64,000 nucleotides of DNA from Ananas comosus (taxonomy: Eukaryota > Streptophyta > Magnoliopsida > Poales > Bromeliaceae), in assembly GCF_001540865.1 (NCBI RefSeq), contig NC_033641.1, positions 3,129,666 to 3,193,665 on the forward strand, read 5' to 3'. Shown piece after piece: positions 10,463 through 24,400 of the stretch; the first letter of the stretch is position 1; each line of letters starts with the position of its first letter. The notes beneath the pieces are model-generated. The model ran no database searches. It was not told the DNA's origin and saw nothing but the letters and a program-made list of their open reading frames with translations. Made by a program: the position numbers and the translations under genes.

Positions 10463-10470
10463 GTAGCGAA
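10463..10470. repeat. Target-site duplication, right side of hAT
   Basis: GTAGCGAA, the partner of 1189-1196, directly next to the last base of the right hAT end. Confidence 0.75.
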
Positions 10471-12240
10471 GGGGCTGCATCAGGCTTGTTGTATTGGTGG
10501 ATTGCAATAAGTCTCCATTTTTTTCTCCTTCCTCCTCTAATTTTCTCCAAACTGGAGCTAGAAATATCAGAGGCACATCACTAGCAACTCTCTCAACTTC
10601 CTCTCCATTCCTGCTGATTGGGCATCGTGTAGGAGTTGCTGCAGTTTGTAGTAGCATCAAGTGCAACAACAGCAGCTCAGCTGAAACTTTGTTGATGTTT
10701 TGGAGGAAATTCGAGATTGGGGTTGCTTGAAATGGTTCTTTCATGTACTCTTGATGAAGAAGGGAGCTTGAGGAGTGTGTAATTTTAGCTAAATTGGGGG
10801 TAAGTTGCTTCAATTAGTCGAATTTATTATATGAGCTGAATTTAAATAGTTCATAGGGTTGATGAATCTCTTTGGATTTTCCTCTTTTGGCTGAGATCTT
10901 GATAGGTTGGAAAGGAACGTATCTTCATCTTTTACTAATTAGAAGCTTACTTGGGCCAAGTGAGAGGTTAGCGGAATATAAATTTTTGGTTCTAAGTGAG
11001 TTTGCAACCGATTTGGCTTGATGCTGAAATTTGGTTCTTAATCCAAGTTTAACTCCTTATGGGCTGAAAATTTCTCATTTATTTTGGATGATTATAGTGT
11101 TTTGACTGAGGAGCACCCTTGCAACTTTCCTCTCATCCCTCTCTCTGTGTTCCTTGCTGGTTTGGTCCCAGCTCATCCAGCAAACAATAGTAGCAGCAGC
11201 ATCAAGTGCTGCCAGCAGCTTCACTGCAGCAGTGAAGCTGGGAGCAGAGTGGTTATTAGTCAGGGGAGATGATATATTGTGCAATTGGGGAAGTTTTGAA
11301 GCTCCACCTTCAAAATTAAAGGCTTGTACTTACGTGCGGGGATGTTGAGAGGCTATTTATACCTTCCTTGAGTTGAAAATCAGGTTTGTAGCTCTAATTT
11401 TAAAGTTGATTCTGTTGGAGGTTATGGGTTTTTTGAGAATAGATGGTGTTTTTGGTGCTTGAAGTATTACACCAAGAGACATCAAGTTTGGAATGCTCAA
11501 CAGTGCTTAGGAGAACCCTAGGGTTAAGAAGTAAGTTATTGGGCTCCAGTTGATATGGGCCCTAATACGCTTTCACCTATTGGGCTTGTATGTGAACATA
11601 TTATTTGGATTATATAACAATATATCCAACAGATCCAAAACGGTGCAATGCTGATTTTTTGGACTAAACTGAATCAGTTTTGGATTTTGATAAAATTTGT
11701 TTGATTTTCTTTTAGGATCTGAGCTTTGGAAGGATTGGTAGTGATCTTGACTTCATTATCTAGTGATTAGAATTTTGTTTGGACCAATTTGGAGGTAAGA
11801 TGAGTAAGAATTTTAGTTTTCTTCGAGGTCGAAAACTGAAAAACTGTGTTTACGTCGAAGCTGAATTATTGGCCTCTATTTCCTAATTGTAGTGGAATTT
11901 CGTAATGAATTATAGGGGTCCTAAACTAGTATATATAATGGAAGAGAGAGAGAGATCTATCGTGGACTCTCTTTCATGAGTTCACGAGGTTAAGATAACC
12001 TTGTGGACTGCGTGCTCAAGCTCATCGAAGTCGTGTATTTTGAACAAAGTTTTCATTTTCTATCATGGAAGGCAGAAAACAAAAATTTGCTTTTTTTAGA
12101 GAAAATTTTTTCACGAGCAACTAAATTGAAAAAATATTTTCAAGTGAAAAAAAATCATTTTAGAGTAATTTTTTAATGAAGTCAAACACATCCTAAAAAG
12201 TGATTTTTTTTTAATATCTATAAACATAATGAAAGCCCAG
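10471..12240. other. Gene-free right flank of hAT
   Basis: Sequence that flanked the hAT insertion site. Two stretches share a GCAGCATCAAGTGCNNCAGCAGC theme (10650-10690 and 11185-11230), suggesting an old internal duplication. At 11925-11995 CTAGTATATATAATGGAAG is followed by a near-perfect hairpin CACGAGGTTA..AACCTTGTG, a layout like that at 49-112. No frame over 150 codons and no recognisable protein. It may be an old LTR, but I found no paired ends. Confidence 0.4.
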
Positions 12241-15200
12241 TTTTTTAACACATGGCAGAAAAAGGGGCCGAGTAGGAGTTATAAGGGGTGGGCCCCAGCC
12301 GGCTGAGGTGGGCCCATACCTCTTTTATATATTTTTTTATTTTTTATTTTTTATTTTTTCTTTTCTATTGATTTTGAGGGGCTAATTTTTTTAAAATCTA
12401 TTAATTTTTTTCTCTCTCATTATGAAAATTTAAAATATATACATATTTTTAAATAGTTTAGATTATATGTATTAAATATCAATTTTAATTTTATAATATT
12501 AATTATTTAAATATAAATTGTAGAATAAAAAAATAAAAGAGCGATGAATGAAGTTTAAATTAATTACTTATTTAATATATTTAGTTGCAAAAATTGAATG
12601 AAGTACTAATTAAATTTATTGTAAACAACACATTCAAATTTTGAAGTCAATGTATTATTAAGTGACTTAAACTTAATATATAAAAAGGTTAGATAGTAAA
12701 AATTAAATTTTTAAAGGTTGGATAGCTAATTCAAAATAATTCGTACTTTAGAAAAGTTCTGTACGTTTTTACTTTAATTTTAATATAAAACTTAAATACC
12801 ATATTTATAGTTTGATGAACGATAAATTTTACTTTTAAAATATTTTGAAATATCCAAAATGTGATTGGTTGACTTTTAATTTTAACAAGTAGGCATTCTA
12901 AAATTTATTAAATATTTTAATATATTCTTTTCTCAAATAAAATTACTAAATAAATAAACCCGATCGATGCTCAATTTTATCTTTGTTTGGATTAAAATTA
13001 ACATATAAAGAGAAAAATTGCACTTTTGATCCTTAAACTATAAAATACAGAACACTTTAGTCCTCGAATTTTAATGATTATATTTTTTTTGCTGAAGTAT
13101 GAGATACGTAAAGTTTTAGTTCTCAAACTTTAATGAGTTGCAATTTCAAACTCAAGCTATTGCAATTATAAATATGGCTTATTAATTTTATAATTTTTTT
13201 TTTACTTCTTATATTTTAATCTCTATATTTTACTGTAGTAATTACCTTATATTTTTATTCTCATATTTAACTGCTGTATTTTAATATTTTTTAGCATGAG
13301 TGGCACAAATCTAATTAAATCTCAATTGTTTTTGTTTGAAAACTCGCGATTTGCATGTTTGGCACAAATTTAATAAAATCCAGAGTTTGCATATGTGCAC
13401 AAAATCTAATGATCCAATTTTGTCATGATGTGGCACACACGTCGTTAATTTGGCCAAGGGCTTCTCTGTTGCCTCAGCGGTTCCATTAATTAGCACTCAC
13501 CGCAACGCTTGCACTTAATGTGCATCCTCCTGTCGCCATGCTATCGTCAACGCGTCGCCGGTGAAGCTTCTCCATTCTTTTCCGTCTACCGTACGGCTCG
13601 CTACCGCCACACTCCCAAGCAACGCATTGGAACTCTATCCTTCGTCTGCTCCCTTTTGTACAGGTCTTTCCCGTTCGCTGTCCGATCACTGTCTCATCAT
13701 GTTTGCACGTTCGCGCACATTCCCGGCGTTCTACAGATCTAGAGAGGCGGCGTCCAGCTTGCTGGCTTCCACCCAGTGGCTATATAAAGGCACTTGGACT
13801 TCGATGCCCCAACAACGCTGGCCTTCGATGCCCTACCAACGCTGGCCCTAATACCTTCGACGGTGGTACATACTGTCTCCCCCTTTATTTTTTTCTTTTT
13901 CTTTAGCTTTCTCCTCCCTCTTTCCTTTGTTTGCTCTGTTGCAGTGGCGAGGCGTGGCGCGCGGCAGGGGCAAGCGCGGGCGCGGGTAGCGCGCGCGTGG
14001 CGGGGCGCCGCGTGGCGCGGGCAGGCGAGCAGGCGCGGGGGTGGGCGAGCTGGGCCCCGCGCAGGCGCGCGCGCGGTGCGGGCGGCGTGCGGGGTGGAAG
14101 CGGCGCAGGCGCGGCGCGCCGCGAGGGACGGGCGGGCTCGAGCTGGCGCAGAGGCGAAAGGGGGCAGAGGGGCGAGCAGGCGTGGCGGTGAGCGAAGGCA
14201 CGGGCGTGGGCGCGGGCAGGCGGCGCGCGGCCGCGGCGAGGCGGCCCCGTGGCGGGCGAGAGGAGCGGGAGAGGAGAGGAAGAGAGAGGAAGGAGAGGGT
14301 GGGCCCAGCCGAGGGAGGAGGAGAGAGAGAATGAGATGGATTTTTTTTTTGTCTTTTTTTATCTCTTTAATTTTTTCTTCTTAATATTTTTATATATTTG
14401 TTCTTTATATATTGATTAAAAAATTAATAAATTTTTTTCATTTATCTAAATTTTTATTTATTTTTATAAAAATTTAAAATATATAAATAATTTTTAAATA
14501 AGTTAAATTATTTGTATTAAATATAAATTTTAATTAAGCTGAGTAAAAAAAATTATTAAAAATATATAAAAAAGAAGAAAGAAAATTTAAAAATGAAACA
14601 TGAAAAAGGTAAAAATAAAAATAAAAATTAAAGGATAAGATAGATAAAAAAAAGAATAGAGGCAAAAATGTAAGAACAATAAATCATTTTTTTCTAAAAA
14701 TTATATATAATTATAATAATAATTTCTCTCTCTCATCTTAATTTTTTTCTTATTTATTATTTTTTTAAATTCAATCAGGATCCAGTGCGGGTGGGACCCA
14801 GTAGGGGAGAGAGGAGGGAGGGTTTTTTTTTTCCCTCTGAATAAATTTTAAATAGTTTATATTATTTGTATTAAATATAAATTTTAAATTTACAATATTG
14901 AGCATTTAGATATAGCTAGATTATACATTAAAAACAAAAAAAATTGATAGAGTTTAAATTAATTTTATATTTTATAAAAATTAATTGTAAGAATTGTCAA
15001 AATATCGTTGACTTGCTCAAATCTAACATATAAAAAGTTGGATAAAAAAAATTGAAAGATTGGATTTATACTTTCATCCTTAAAATAAAAATATAGAACG
15101 AATAACACTTTAATCCCCACATTTTAATGTATTATAATTTAAATAATGAGGTATGTAATATTTTTATTTTCAAATTTTAATTAGTTGTTTATTTTTTGGT

Positions 15201-15276
15201 TGTTTATATTATATAATTTTTTAACTCTTTATTTTGTTATTTTTAAATTTATTTATTTATTTATTTTTATGAAATC
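12241..15276. repeat. Duplicated AT-rich units around a GC-rich block
   Basis: An AT-rich unit containing AAAATTTAAAATATATA, then TTTAAATAGTTTAGATTATATGTATTAAATAT, then a CCTTAAACTATAAAATACAGAACACTTTAGTCC phrase runs about 12370-13170. Diverged copies lie at about 14440-14560 and 14830-15180. Short GC-rich heads with GGTGGGCCCAGCCG or GGTGGGACCCAG precede each AT unit (12275, 14300, 14790). Between them 13930-14340 is highly GC-rich and gives only Arg/Ala/Gly low-complexity frames. This looks like two or three copies of one old non-autonomous transposon, type unresolved. Confidence 0.5.
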
Positions 15277-15308
15277 GTTCTGCCGCAACACGCGGGTCCT
15301 TCACTGGT
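15277..15308 (+). mobile_element. Helitron-like 3' terminus
   Basis: The stem CCGC-AACAC-GCGG at 15284-15296 is followed nine bases later by CTGG (15305-15308) and a T. This is the hairpin-plus-CTRR layout of Helitron 3' ends and resembles the end at 1-53 (GCGGGTCCTTCACTGG versus GCGGGTCTTAACTAG). The 5' TC end was not identified, so the element's length is unknown. Confidence 0.48.
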
Positions 15309-15429
15309 ATATGGAAAATAAATTTTCAGCTCTTCCAGTTCGTTTTATGCACATGCAAACGCCCGTTGCCTTCAATCCGAGCGGCCTATTACTGCGTAAA
15401 TCAACGCCCAAATCTCCCTAACACCAAGA

Positions 15430-18400
15430 ATGGGATCGACGACCCAACTCCGCCACCTCCGCCGCTGCCGCCGACTCTCCTCCTTCTCCCCTCCCTCCTC
15501 CCCGCTCCGAAACCCTAATCCCCCTCTCTCCCCCTTCCTCCCCCGCTTCGCCTCCAACCCCTTTCCCCAACCTTTCCATGGCGGAATCCCCTCCCGATCC
15601 TTCTCCCGCCCCTCCTGGCCCGGACCATCCGACGACTCCCGCGGCGGAGATGCCTACATCAGCTCCGATCCCGAAGTGGAGCTCGGTGCGATTCTTGGCT
15701 CCGAGGATGGAAGGGAGGTTTCGAGTGTGGGGGGGACGATCGTAGAGGGAGTTGCTGGAGATGGAGAGAGCTTGTGGGATTACCCGGTCGGCGCAGTAGT
15801 TGCCCTTCTTGATGGGTACCATGATCTCACTGGTCTTCCATGGTAAGAAAACCACACAAATCAATGAATGAATGCTGTACTACGAGGAGAAAATTTCTTT
15901 TTTCTAAATTTTATGATGATTTTCAGCATTGTAATGAATGCCACAAGAAATTTTTCTAATTTGTAATGATTCTGAGCATTTTAGTCCATGTGAAGTGTAG
16001 CCAAAGATTTCCAGTAGCTATTGGCACTACGGCCTTCGGTTGCCGTTTCTTGCAGAGTAATGTTATGCCCAACCCCGGGAGCATATGAGAGTAGAATCTG
16101 AAGGGTGGGAACTATATTATATTATTAGGTGTATACACAAATCAGATAATGGTGGCTCCCACTCTATATTCTGATGGAACCAACCATTGTAGCCCAAATT
16201 GTCTGGAAGCATTGCATTATTCTTTCTTATTTAGTTTGTTTTCACTCTAGTAATTGTTTTGCAAGCAGAAGGCATAGAGCATGTAATACTTTGGTTGGTA
16301 GTTGTGTGGGGAGCTCTTTTCGCATTATTCCCTATTGTGGAATCAACTATTTTAGCCCAAATTGTGTGGTGTGTGGAGCGCACCATCCTGCAATTTGTGT
16401 AGATAACTTGATGATACGGTTCCTGTCATCTAGATTCTACTTCCATATACTCTAGGAAGAGGGTGTAAAATTATTCTTTCTTATTTAGTTTGTTGGTAGC
16501 CTGCCTATGTTAATGTCTTACATGCAGAAAGCATAACGCGCTTAATTGACCTGGTTTTTAGTTTTTGGGTAGTTGTATGGAGAGCTTCTTTTGCATGATT
16601 CCGTATGGTGTATAGGAGATATTGGAACATAGGTAGATATTTGGGTGCATATCAGAGAGGTTTATTTTCACAGAAAACCAAGGCTGCCAAGTTAGACAAG
16701 GCTAACGCATAGAAATGAGTACTATAAAAGTTGGATGCCTTTCTTAGCAATTAAACCACGCACACATATATGAAAGAACCCGGAAAAAACATAACTGACA
16801 TGAGAACATAACTCCATTAAACCATGATTTTCAACTGATGATCCTCACTATCTCACGACTTACTATCATCACTATTACATGACTCCCACAACTCCTATCC
16901 TTTTCGTTAACATATAACTCTCACTAATTGCAGGTAATGGTTAGCAAAGAAATAGGCTCCAAAAAAAAAAAAGCTATCTCTAGTGATTAGTGAAGGAATT
17001 TTGTGATTTCTTCCTTAGTTGTTGTTAATGTTTCCCTTTTTGGAGTTGCGCGGGGGTGAGCATCAAACTGGTCAAACTGCTAAATTGAACTAAACTGATT
17101 GGTTCGGTCTGTTATTTACAAGTAAAGAAGTTTTCTATGATGATCAGTTTGTTATTTAGTCAGATTTTAGTAGTTTTCGATGATAACCAGTTGGATTGTG
17201 GTCTTGAAAATTCTACAATTGAAAAGCCGGTTTAGTTTTGGACCTTTTGGTTTGTGTTTTGCAAAACCTTTACCCCAACTGGAGAAAAAACAAGTGCTAA
17301 ACTAGTGCATCATGTTAAATTAGTGCGGTCGGGACACAGTAACTCTTGTTGAAGTCTGCAATCCACATAGCTCTTCCTTTCTGACATGACATTATTGTAT
17401 TGCCCCTGCCAACACTCCCCCAACCCCCCAAACACACACATAAGGAAAAAAAACCCACCCCAAAAAAAAGAGGAAAGAAAATACACTGAGCTGCCTCTGT
17501 GATAGCATCTGTTCTCACAATTTTTAGTTGCTGTCGACAACTGTTTTTCAGCTAAAATCTGTTTTGCTTGCTGCAGTACAAGTTTAATTTCAAGTTCAAA
17601 TCAGGAAGTTCAGAGCAATTTTAGCAGTAGAGTAATATATAATGTCGCCATTTGAAAAATGGGTCGAAACAATAATTTAAGCAGTACAGTTATATATGAT
17701 GTCACCATTTGAAAAATGGGTAGAAAACAATAGTAAACTATTACAATATGAATTGTAATGATTGCTAAACTATAACCATATGAATTATATTGATAGCTAA
17801 ATCACGTGAAACTGGATTCAGCGGTAACTCAATAGATTAAACTAAGAATTTTAAGTTCACTTTTGGTGGAAAGCATATCTTAGGGCACCTCATCAGATAT
17901 TTATGAAGTTCATCATATGTATGCCATAGACTCCAGGCTATGCAGAATTTTCATTTTCCAGCACAATGTAGCAGCAGGGTTGGAAATCGAAGTGTCATTA
18001 AAAATACCAAGTTGTATGAACATTTTCAGAAGAAATGCCGTAAAGTTGTTTTGGAAGTCGATGGGAAACAGGATGACTAAGCTACTGTCTACCAGAACAT
18101 AAAGAGTGTACTGGAGCAGACCAATACGCTACAGTAGTCTAGGAAAAGGGAGGCAGAGGAAAATGATAACTTGCTATTGCTTTCATTAATCTCTTTATGA
18201 TGCAAGAAGTATTTTCATCTCAATAGGAGCATGGTTGATGAATTTTACTTTTGTTTTCTCAAAGATGGGTATTATTTTGGATTTTTTTTTTCTTCAACTG
18301 TTATTTATTCCATCAGACGAAATTTTGGAGTTCACATGAGATTACAAATGTGAACAATATACGGGATTCTTTAGAATGTCAGTGGGGGGCTCCTTTTAAG

Positions 18401-21400
18401 TATGTTTTGGCTGGCCAGTTAGGACTAGCTTGGGGTTGATTAGGGAAAGAATATAGGGATGCTAAATATGGTTCTACTTTTAATTTGCATTAGGTTTTTG
18501 GTTTTATTGAGCTCTAGAATGGACTAAATTTTGCTGAAAACTAAGTAAATAGGTACTGGGTGAAGCCTATATCATATATGAATATTCACCTAATAATGGG
18601 GCTTGTGCAAATTCAACAAGATCTAAAGTGTAATGGAGATTTGTATCAGGAAGGAAGGAATCTTTTCTGCCTGCAGTAGACTTCATAAACACTTGGACCT
18701 CTTTCCGTTTTATGAGATGTCCCAGTTTTAACTATTAAATGGGATTTCAATGAATGCATGCAAGTGTATACTTTGTTTAATAGTAGTTTGGCCAGCTCAT
18801 ATTTCGTTTTTTTTGTTTTTTCCCATAAAGATGATGTCTTTTACCTACTTGGACCTTGCTTTTTTTTTTTTAATTTCTTTTCATATACTTGCTTCAATCT
18901 TAGTACATCATGGCTTGAGTTCAACTCGAATTAATTCTTATTAATACTTTCACTGTTGCAATATTTATCTCTGTAACTCTACAACCATCATTACAGGTGG
19001 GTCATAATTTCCACATCAACACTGGCCCTTAGGTTCTCCCTTCTTCCAGTTCTTATATTGCAGCTTAAGAAGGCTGGGAAAATTGCTGAACTTCTTCCTA
19101 AATGTACGCAAGAGTTCTGTACTCTCTGAAGTTTGCTTACTAAGTTGTTGATTTGTGCTTTTATTTGATTGATCATTGATGGATGCAAAACACATTCTAT
19201 ATAGGAACTCACATTAAAGGTCTCTGCAGTGGAGACACTTTGTGTTGTATTACTTTTTAAGATCATTAGTTGGGAGTAATAAATAATTGGTCCATTTGTA
19301 GTGTTTATTTATTATATGGGATGATTTTGCTGTAATGACATGAATTGTCCTGCTTGGCCGGTGGCTTTAAATTGTACAAACCTATTGAAAAATCATTCAT
19401 CAGAGGCAAAAACCTAGATGTAAATCTTCTAAAACTAATGCAATGGCCAAACGTAAATATCCACACGTATATTGAAAGATCCACTGACCTTTGTTTTTGT
19501 CATATTTCAAACAATGCTGGTGGCGTTAAATTGTACAAACCTTCTGACAATTATTCATCAAAATCTTCTAAAACTAATGCAATGGCCAAAAGTAAAGATC
19601 CACATGTATACTGAAAGATCCACTGTACCTTTTTTTTCTGCCTCGTTGGTCACCATAGCAGTTTAGGACATCGCTAGTTTGTATTGCCCACTCTATTTAT
19701 CTGAGCAACTTCTATGCTTGTGTAGATAGACCAAACGTAGGTATTATGCATACGTATATGGTATTAACAAACTATGATAATTGTTCAACAAGTGTTCTGT
19801 CATTTTTCCCTTTTCTCTTCCACTTGATGATAGTTATCTGATTATTTGTTTCTATATCTTTTTAGAAGTGCCCCCTCCATTGCCTCCACCCTTATCGGGA
19901 AGGAGCTTTCGGGAACAATATCTGTTTTTTCAACAGAAAAGACGAGAACTTGGCTGTCCCTCTTTTTTGTGGAATTTTGCATTCTTTACAGTTCAGGTAA
20001 AAAAAAAAATAAAATCAAAGATTAGCTATAAACTCTTCTATGATAAAAATCTCCAGATTTTTCTTCTTTAAAACCGTATGCCTGTAACAACATTTGCAGT
20101 GACAGTTTGTATTAAAAATTTTTCACATGCTATTTTTTTCTTGATCTCATTTATACAAATAAAGGAAGCAATTTTACTTGCAAAGTGGCTTGCAGCTTCA
20201 ACCTTGTTTTAAATGCTAATATGAAGCATAGAGAGATTATGATTTACTCTAAGACTTGCAGTAAAATTTCCCATTAAGCAGCTTTTATAAATAGAAGTAA
20301 CATATATTAAATGACAGAAGAGCCGAGATCCTCTATCGGATTATGAATTGGTGCATTTAACTTCCTTTTTTACAATGTCATCTGGAAGGGACATAATGTA
20401 ATAATCTTTTTATTAGTGTTATTTTTGGAACAGATCTTGAATGATATGCTTTTGAATCCTATATTATGACACGTTAGGAATGAATAAATTTAAATAATTT
20501 CAGTTTGATTAGATATTATTCCACTGTCTGTTATTCATGGTGTTATATGGTTAAGACAATTGTTGTAAATCTTCTTTTCTCCTATCGTACTCTGTTGTTT
20601 GTTTATTTTGAGTTTCAAATTTTTTGCATGCAATTTCACATCTGGACTGTGCTGGGAAGAATAGTTGCTCTTTCTCTCTTCTATTGCTGATTGATTCTCC
20701 CGATAATATTGGTTTCTTTCTTTTTGTTCATTTGCAGTTTCCTTGCTTTTTGTTGTGGATGACCAGCATTCGGAGTATGTGTTTGAGTAATCATCCTGGT
20801 TTTGACTTGGTAAGGATGATAAACTCATATTTCTATAGTACAAGGATTTTTTGGCTGTCGAACGACATAGGGCTAACTCTGTCTCTAGTTATACTTTGTG
20901 TTGTTTTACTGTTTTTTTGAGAGAAGGGTAGCATGCTACCTGCTTCGTTCATTTTTTTAGAAATGAATTTAGTTGGAAATATGAAGCGACTAAGTTTTGT
21001 ACTTGGGACCTCGGGTACCAACCATCAAGCCCTTTGCCACTTGCCCTATCATTACAGTTCTTCTTCATTCATCATTTATATGCCAATAATCTTGTATCAT
21101 ACACAAATTTAACTTTATATTCGATTATTGTTGGCATATAACAAACAAAGGGGTAAAAATTGCTCTAGAATTTATTCTTGGAACCATACATGCTATTAAA
21201 CTTTTGCTTCATGGTAATCTACTTGCTGCATCACAAAAGAAGACTGGTTTTATTGTCAATAACCATACAAAAAAAATGAGTACAAAATAATGATATTGTT
21301 GGTGAAGGTGTCATGAAAAAAATATCTTATAATTTGGTGAAAGCATCATAAAAGATATCTTGTAAATTACAGCAGGGGCCCCCAAACTTTTAGCATAATT

Positions 21401-24400
21401 CTAAATTGATCCTGAACATTTCAACTTTTAAAATTGGGTCCCTTATTTTTATTTTTTATTTTTTCTGTAATCTTACCTTTTTCAGTTGAATTCCTCCATT
21501 GAATTGGACAGAAACATATATGTGATCGCCATTTAGATGTTGTGTTGGTGACTTTTGAACTTGTTTTGAGGCGATTATGTGGGCATTCTAAACCAGTTAA
21601 ACAGAAAAAATTAATGAGAGGGTAAGTTGCAACTGGTTGTAACTGTTAGGGTTCCCTTGTAAGGTTGGGACCAAATTGAAGCCTCCTAAAATTTTGGGAA
21701 CCCCTTGTGCAATTTAACTTTCTGTACAAGGTAACTGTAGGGTACCCTGCTTATTAAATCTTTTATAACTGACCATTGCATTTGTTACTGCCTTCATACG
21801 CATTTACTTAAGCTATGTCATCAGAGGTAGTGATGATGTTCTTCTCTAGTAGCTGCTTATAGTAGCTGTCAACAAGTATGGACAAATATATACTTTTCTA
21901 CGGTTCTTCATCAAAACATTCCGATGGTAGCCGACATTAGTGACGAAAAACAAATGACTTAAGGCATAAGGATTGCACACATTGATGGTGGATGCAAAGA
22001 ATCACCTGAACATAATGGTCTAATACTAAATTAGTCTTGCTTAGTAGATTCTGTACAGCATGATGGAACTGAAAAAAACTGCTATTGTAAGGGAAAAGAA
22101 GTTACCTAATTTGCCCTATTGTTTAGTTGGTGAACATGATAGGAGAAGTTGGGCTTTGGTATTCAATTTGTCAGTTTCAGGGATGAGTGAGCTAAACAAT
22201 GCAGAAATTTTTTTGGGTACATTGCTGAAGTTGACCTGATGCTACGAAAAAAAGAAAAACTAGAAAGAAAACAGCAAGAAATAGTTAGAGGAGTTAAGAA
22301 GAGGAAGAAAGTTTGATTGGCTCAGAGACTATCTTTTATTTACGAGAGTATTCCATGCAACTCTGATTTTTGGCTATACATTGTTTCCCTTTTGTTTCTC
22401 ACCATTCACTTTTATTGCAATTTGTATAGCATTTTATAGCTGAAGTTAGGAGCATGGTTTGTCATTGAAGTTTCTTGATTGTGTTGTGTAAAGCTTTTTT
22501 CCTTTTGATTCGATCTTTTATTTGGAGTTTCTAACATACAGTAATTCAGGGAGGCACACTGTGGTTCCAAAACTTGACTGATTTTCCCCACGGTGTTTTA
22601 GGTTCCACTTTCCCTATTCTAATTGCCAGCTTGCATTATATCAATGTTCAGGTACATGTATATTCTTTCTTTAGCTTTGAATTATATATTTTTTTCATAT
22701 TTCTTTCATTGTATGGACGCATTTAGCACATTAGTGTTTGTCAGGGCTACATCTTTCCTCGCCTAAGAATATAGTTTATCAATTTTTGCCCTTTTTTGCG
22801 ACTTACTTGTCATGCAATGAATTAACTTCACTCACCAGAAGGTTTCTCTATTATTGTTGTAATCCTTATAGAAATTGCTTAGCATCAATACTTGAGGTTC
22901 GTTAAGCACTCATTTAGGTTTGATTTCACAAGGCGGATGTCTAACTAATAATATTTAGTCTGCAAAGAATATGGAATCAAGCTTGAAGGACACAATGGAG
23001 CCTTAGTAAAAATAATTCTGACCAGACCTGTGTTGAAATGAGAAATAGTGCTGTTATCATCACACTATTTTAAGGTTTAATGAAGGTTGAGTTGCCTCCA
23101 ACATGAGCTAAGAAGTCCTCAGAACAGGGGTTTTAATCAATGTAGGAGTCGTCATTAATTTTGAGCATCTGTTAAAACTTCGAAACCAAATCCAAAATCG
23201 ATAATCGTATTTTAGTATGAATGGCTGTCACCCCCTGGTTCAGAAGCTTAGCTGGACGCACGATAGACCCACCACAAACGTAAGGTCCTAAGGCCTTATG
23301 TCTGCATAGCATCACAATAAGTCAACCTATAATATTAACACATGATAGAACTTTACAAATAAATATCTAATTAATAACAAAATATAGGTCTCAATTTCAT
23401 CCAAAAAAGAGATCACAATTTAACTTCTCAAGTAAAGATTCATTGGCTTACAATTATTTTCGAATCTTCAGTAGTTCACATCTAATTGGATATAAATCTG
23501 TTAAGTGCTAACTAATCATGTGGCCTCATGACGCATCACCCTCATCCTCACTAATAGGTAGGGGTGGCAGTCCAGCTCGCTGTTCACGAGTTAGCTCGTG
23601 TTCGGCTCGAAATGAGTTCGAGATCGAATCGCTCGTTTAATAAATGAGCCGAACACGAGCTAAATTTTTCAGCTTGTTTAATAAACGAGCTAAACACGAG
23701 CTGGGGTCAGCTCGCTCATGTTCGGCTTGATAACAGTTCGAATACATATATTTTATATTTATATATATAAATAAATAAATTATATATAAAAAATATAATT
23801 TTTTTTATTATTTAATTTTTAGTTTAACCTAAAATATAAAGCCCAACTCAATTATAAAAAGGTCATTTATATGTAAGTTTCAACTATTAGATTAAAGTCA
23901 AATGGGTAAGATTTCATAAATTTATTTTCTATACATATCCTTCATATTTCTTTTAACTTGTTGTTCATGAGCCAGCTCGTGTTCGGCTCGTTAATAAACG
24001 AGCTGAACATGAGCTGAATTTTTTGGCTCGATGCTTTAACGAGCCAGCTCGTATTTGGTCGGTTTCATAAACTAGCCGAACACGAGCTGGCCTTAGCTCG
24101 CTCGTGATCGGCTCTTTGACACCCCTACTAATAGGTGTATCTAAAAAAAATGTTACCCACAATCGGGTGAGTAATTATTATTAGTTTCCTAGTTGGTACA
24201 GTAAGACAATGGAGGTAAGCTGCATAAGTTGGTCCAGCAATGAGAAGAAGTATGGTAAGAACAGTAGCATTATTAGTAAACAAGAAGAATAAATATATGA
24301 GCAAGATTCAACAATATAATAAATTGATGGATTACAACTTGACAACTAGGCAGTTCAGGCATCAACCTGCTATAAAGTTTCATATGATTCTTGACCCTTT

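Noticed and set aside
13794..14384. Open frame of 196 codons, plus strand, and its antisense partner
   Set aside because: The composition follows GCGGGC and GAGAGA repeats; no recognisable protein, no introns, and neighbours are repeat units.
15418..15864. Antisense frame of 148 codons over exon 1 of the insertase gene
   Set aside because: It mirrors the Pro/Ser-rich presequence exon; the product is Gly/Glu/Arg low-complexity. The plus strand is supported by the spliced family match.
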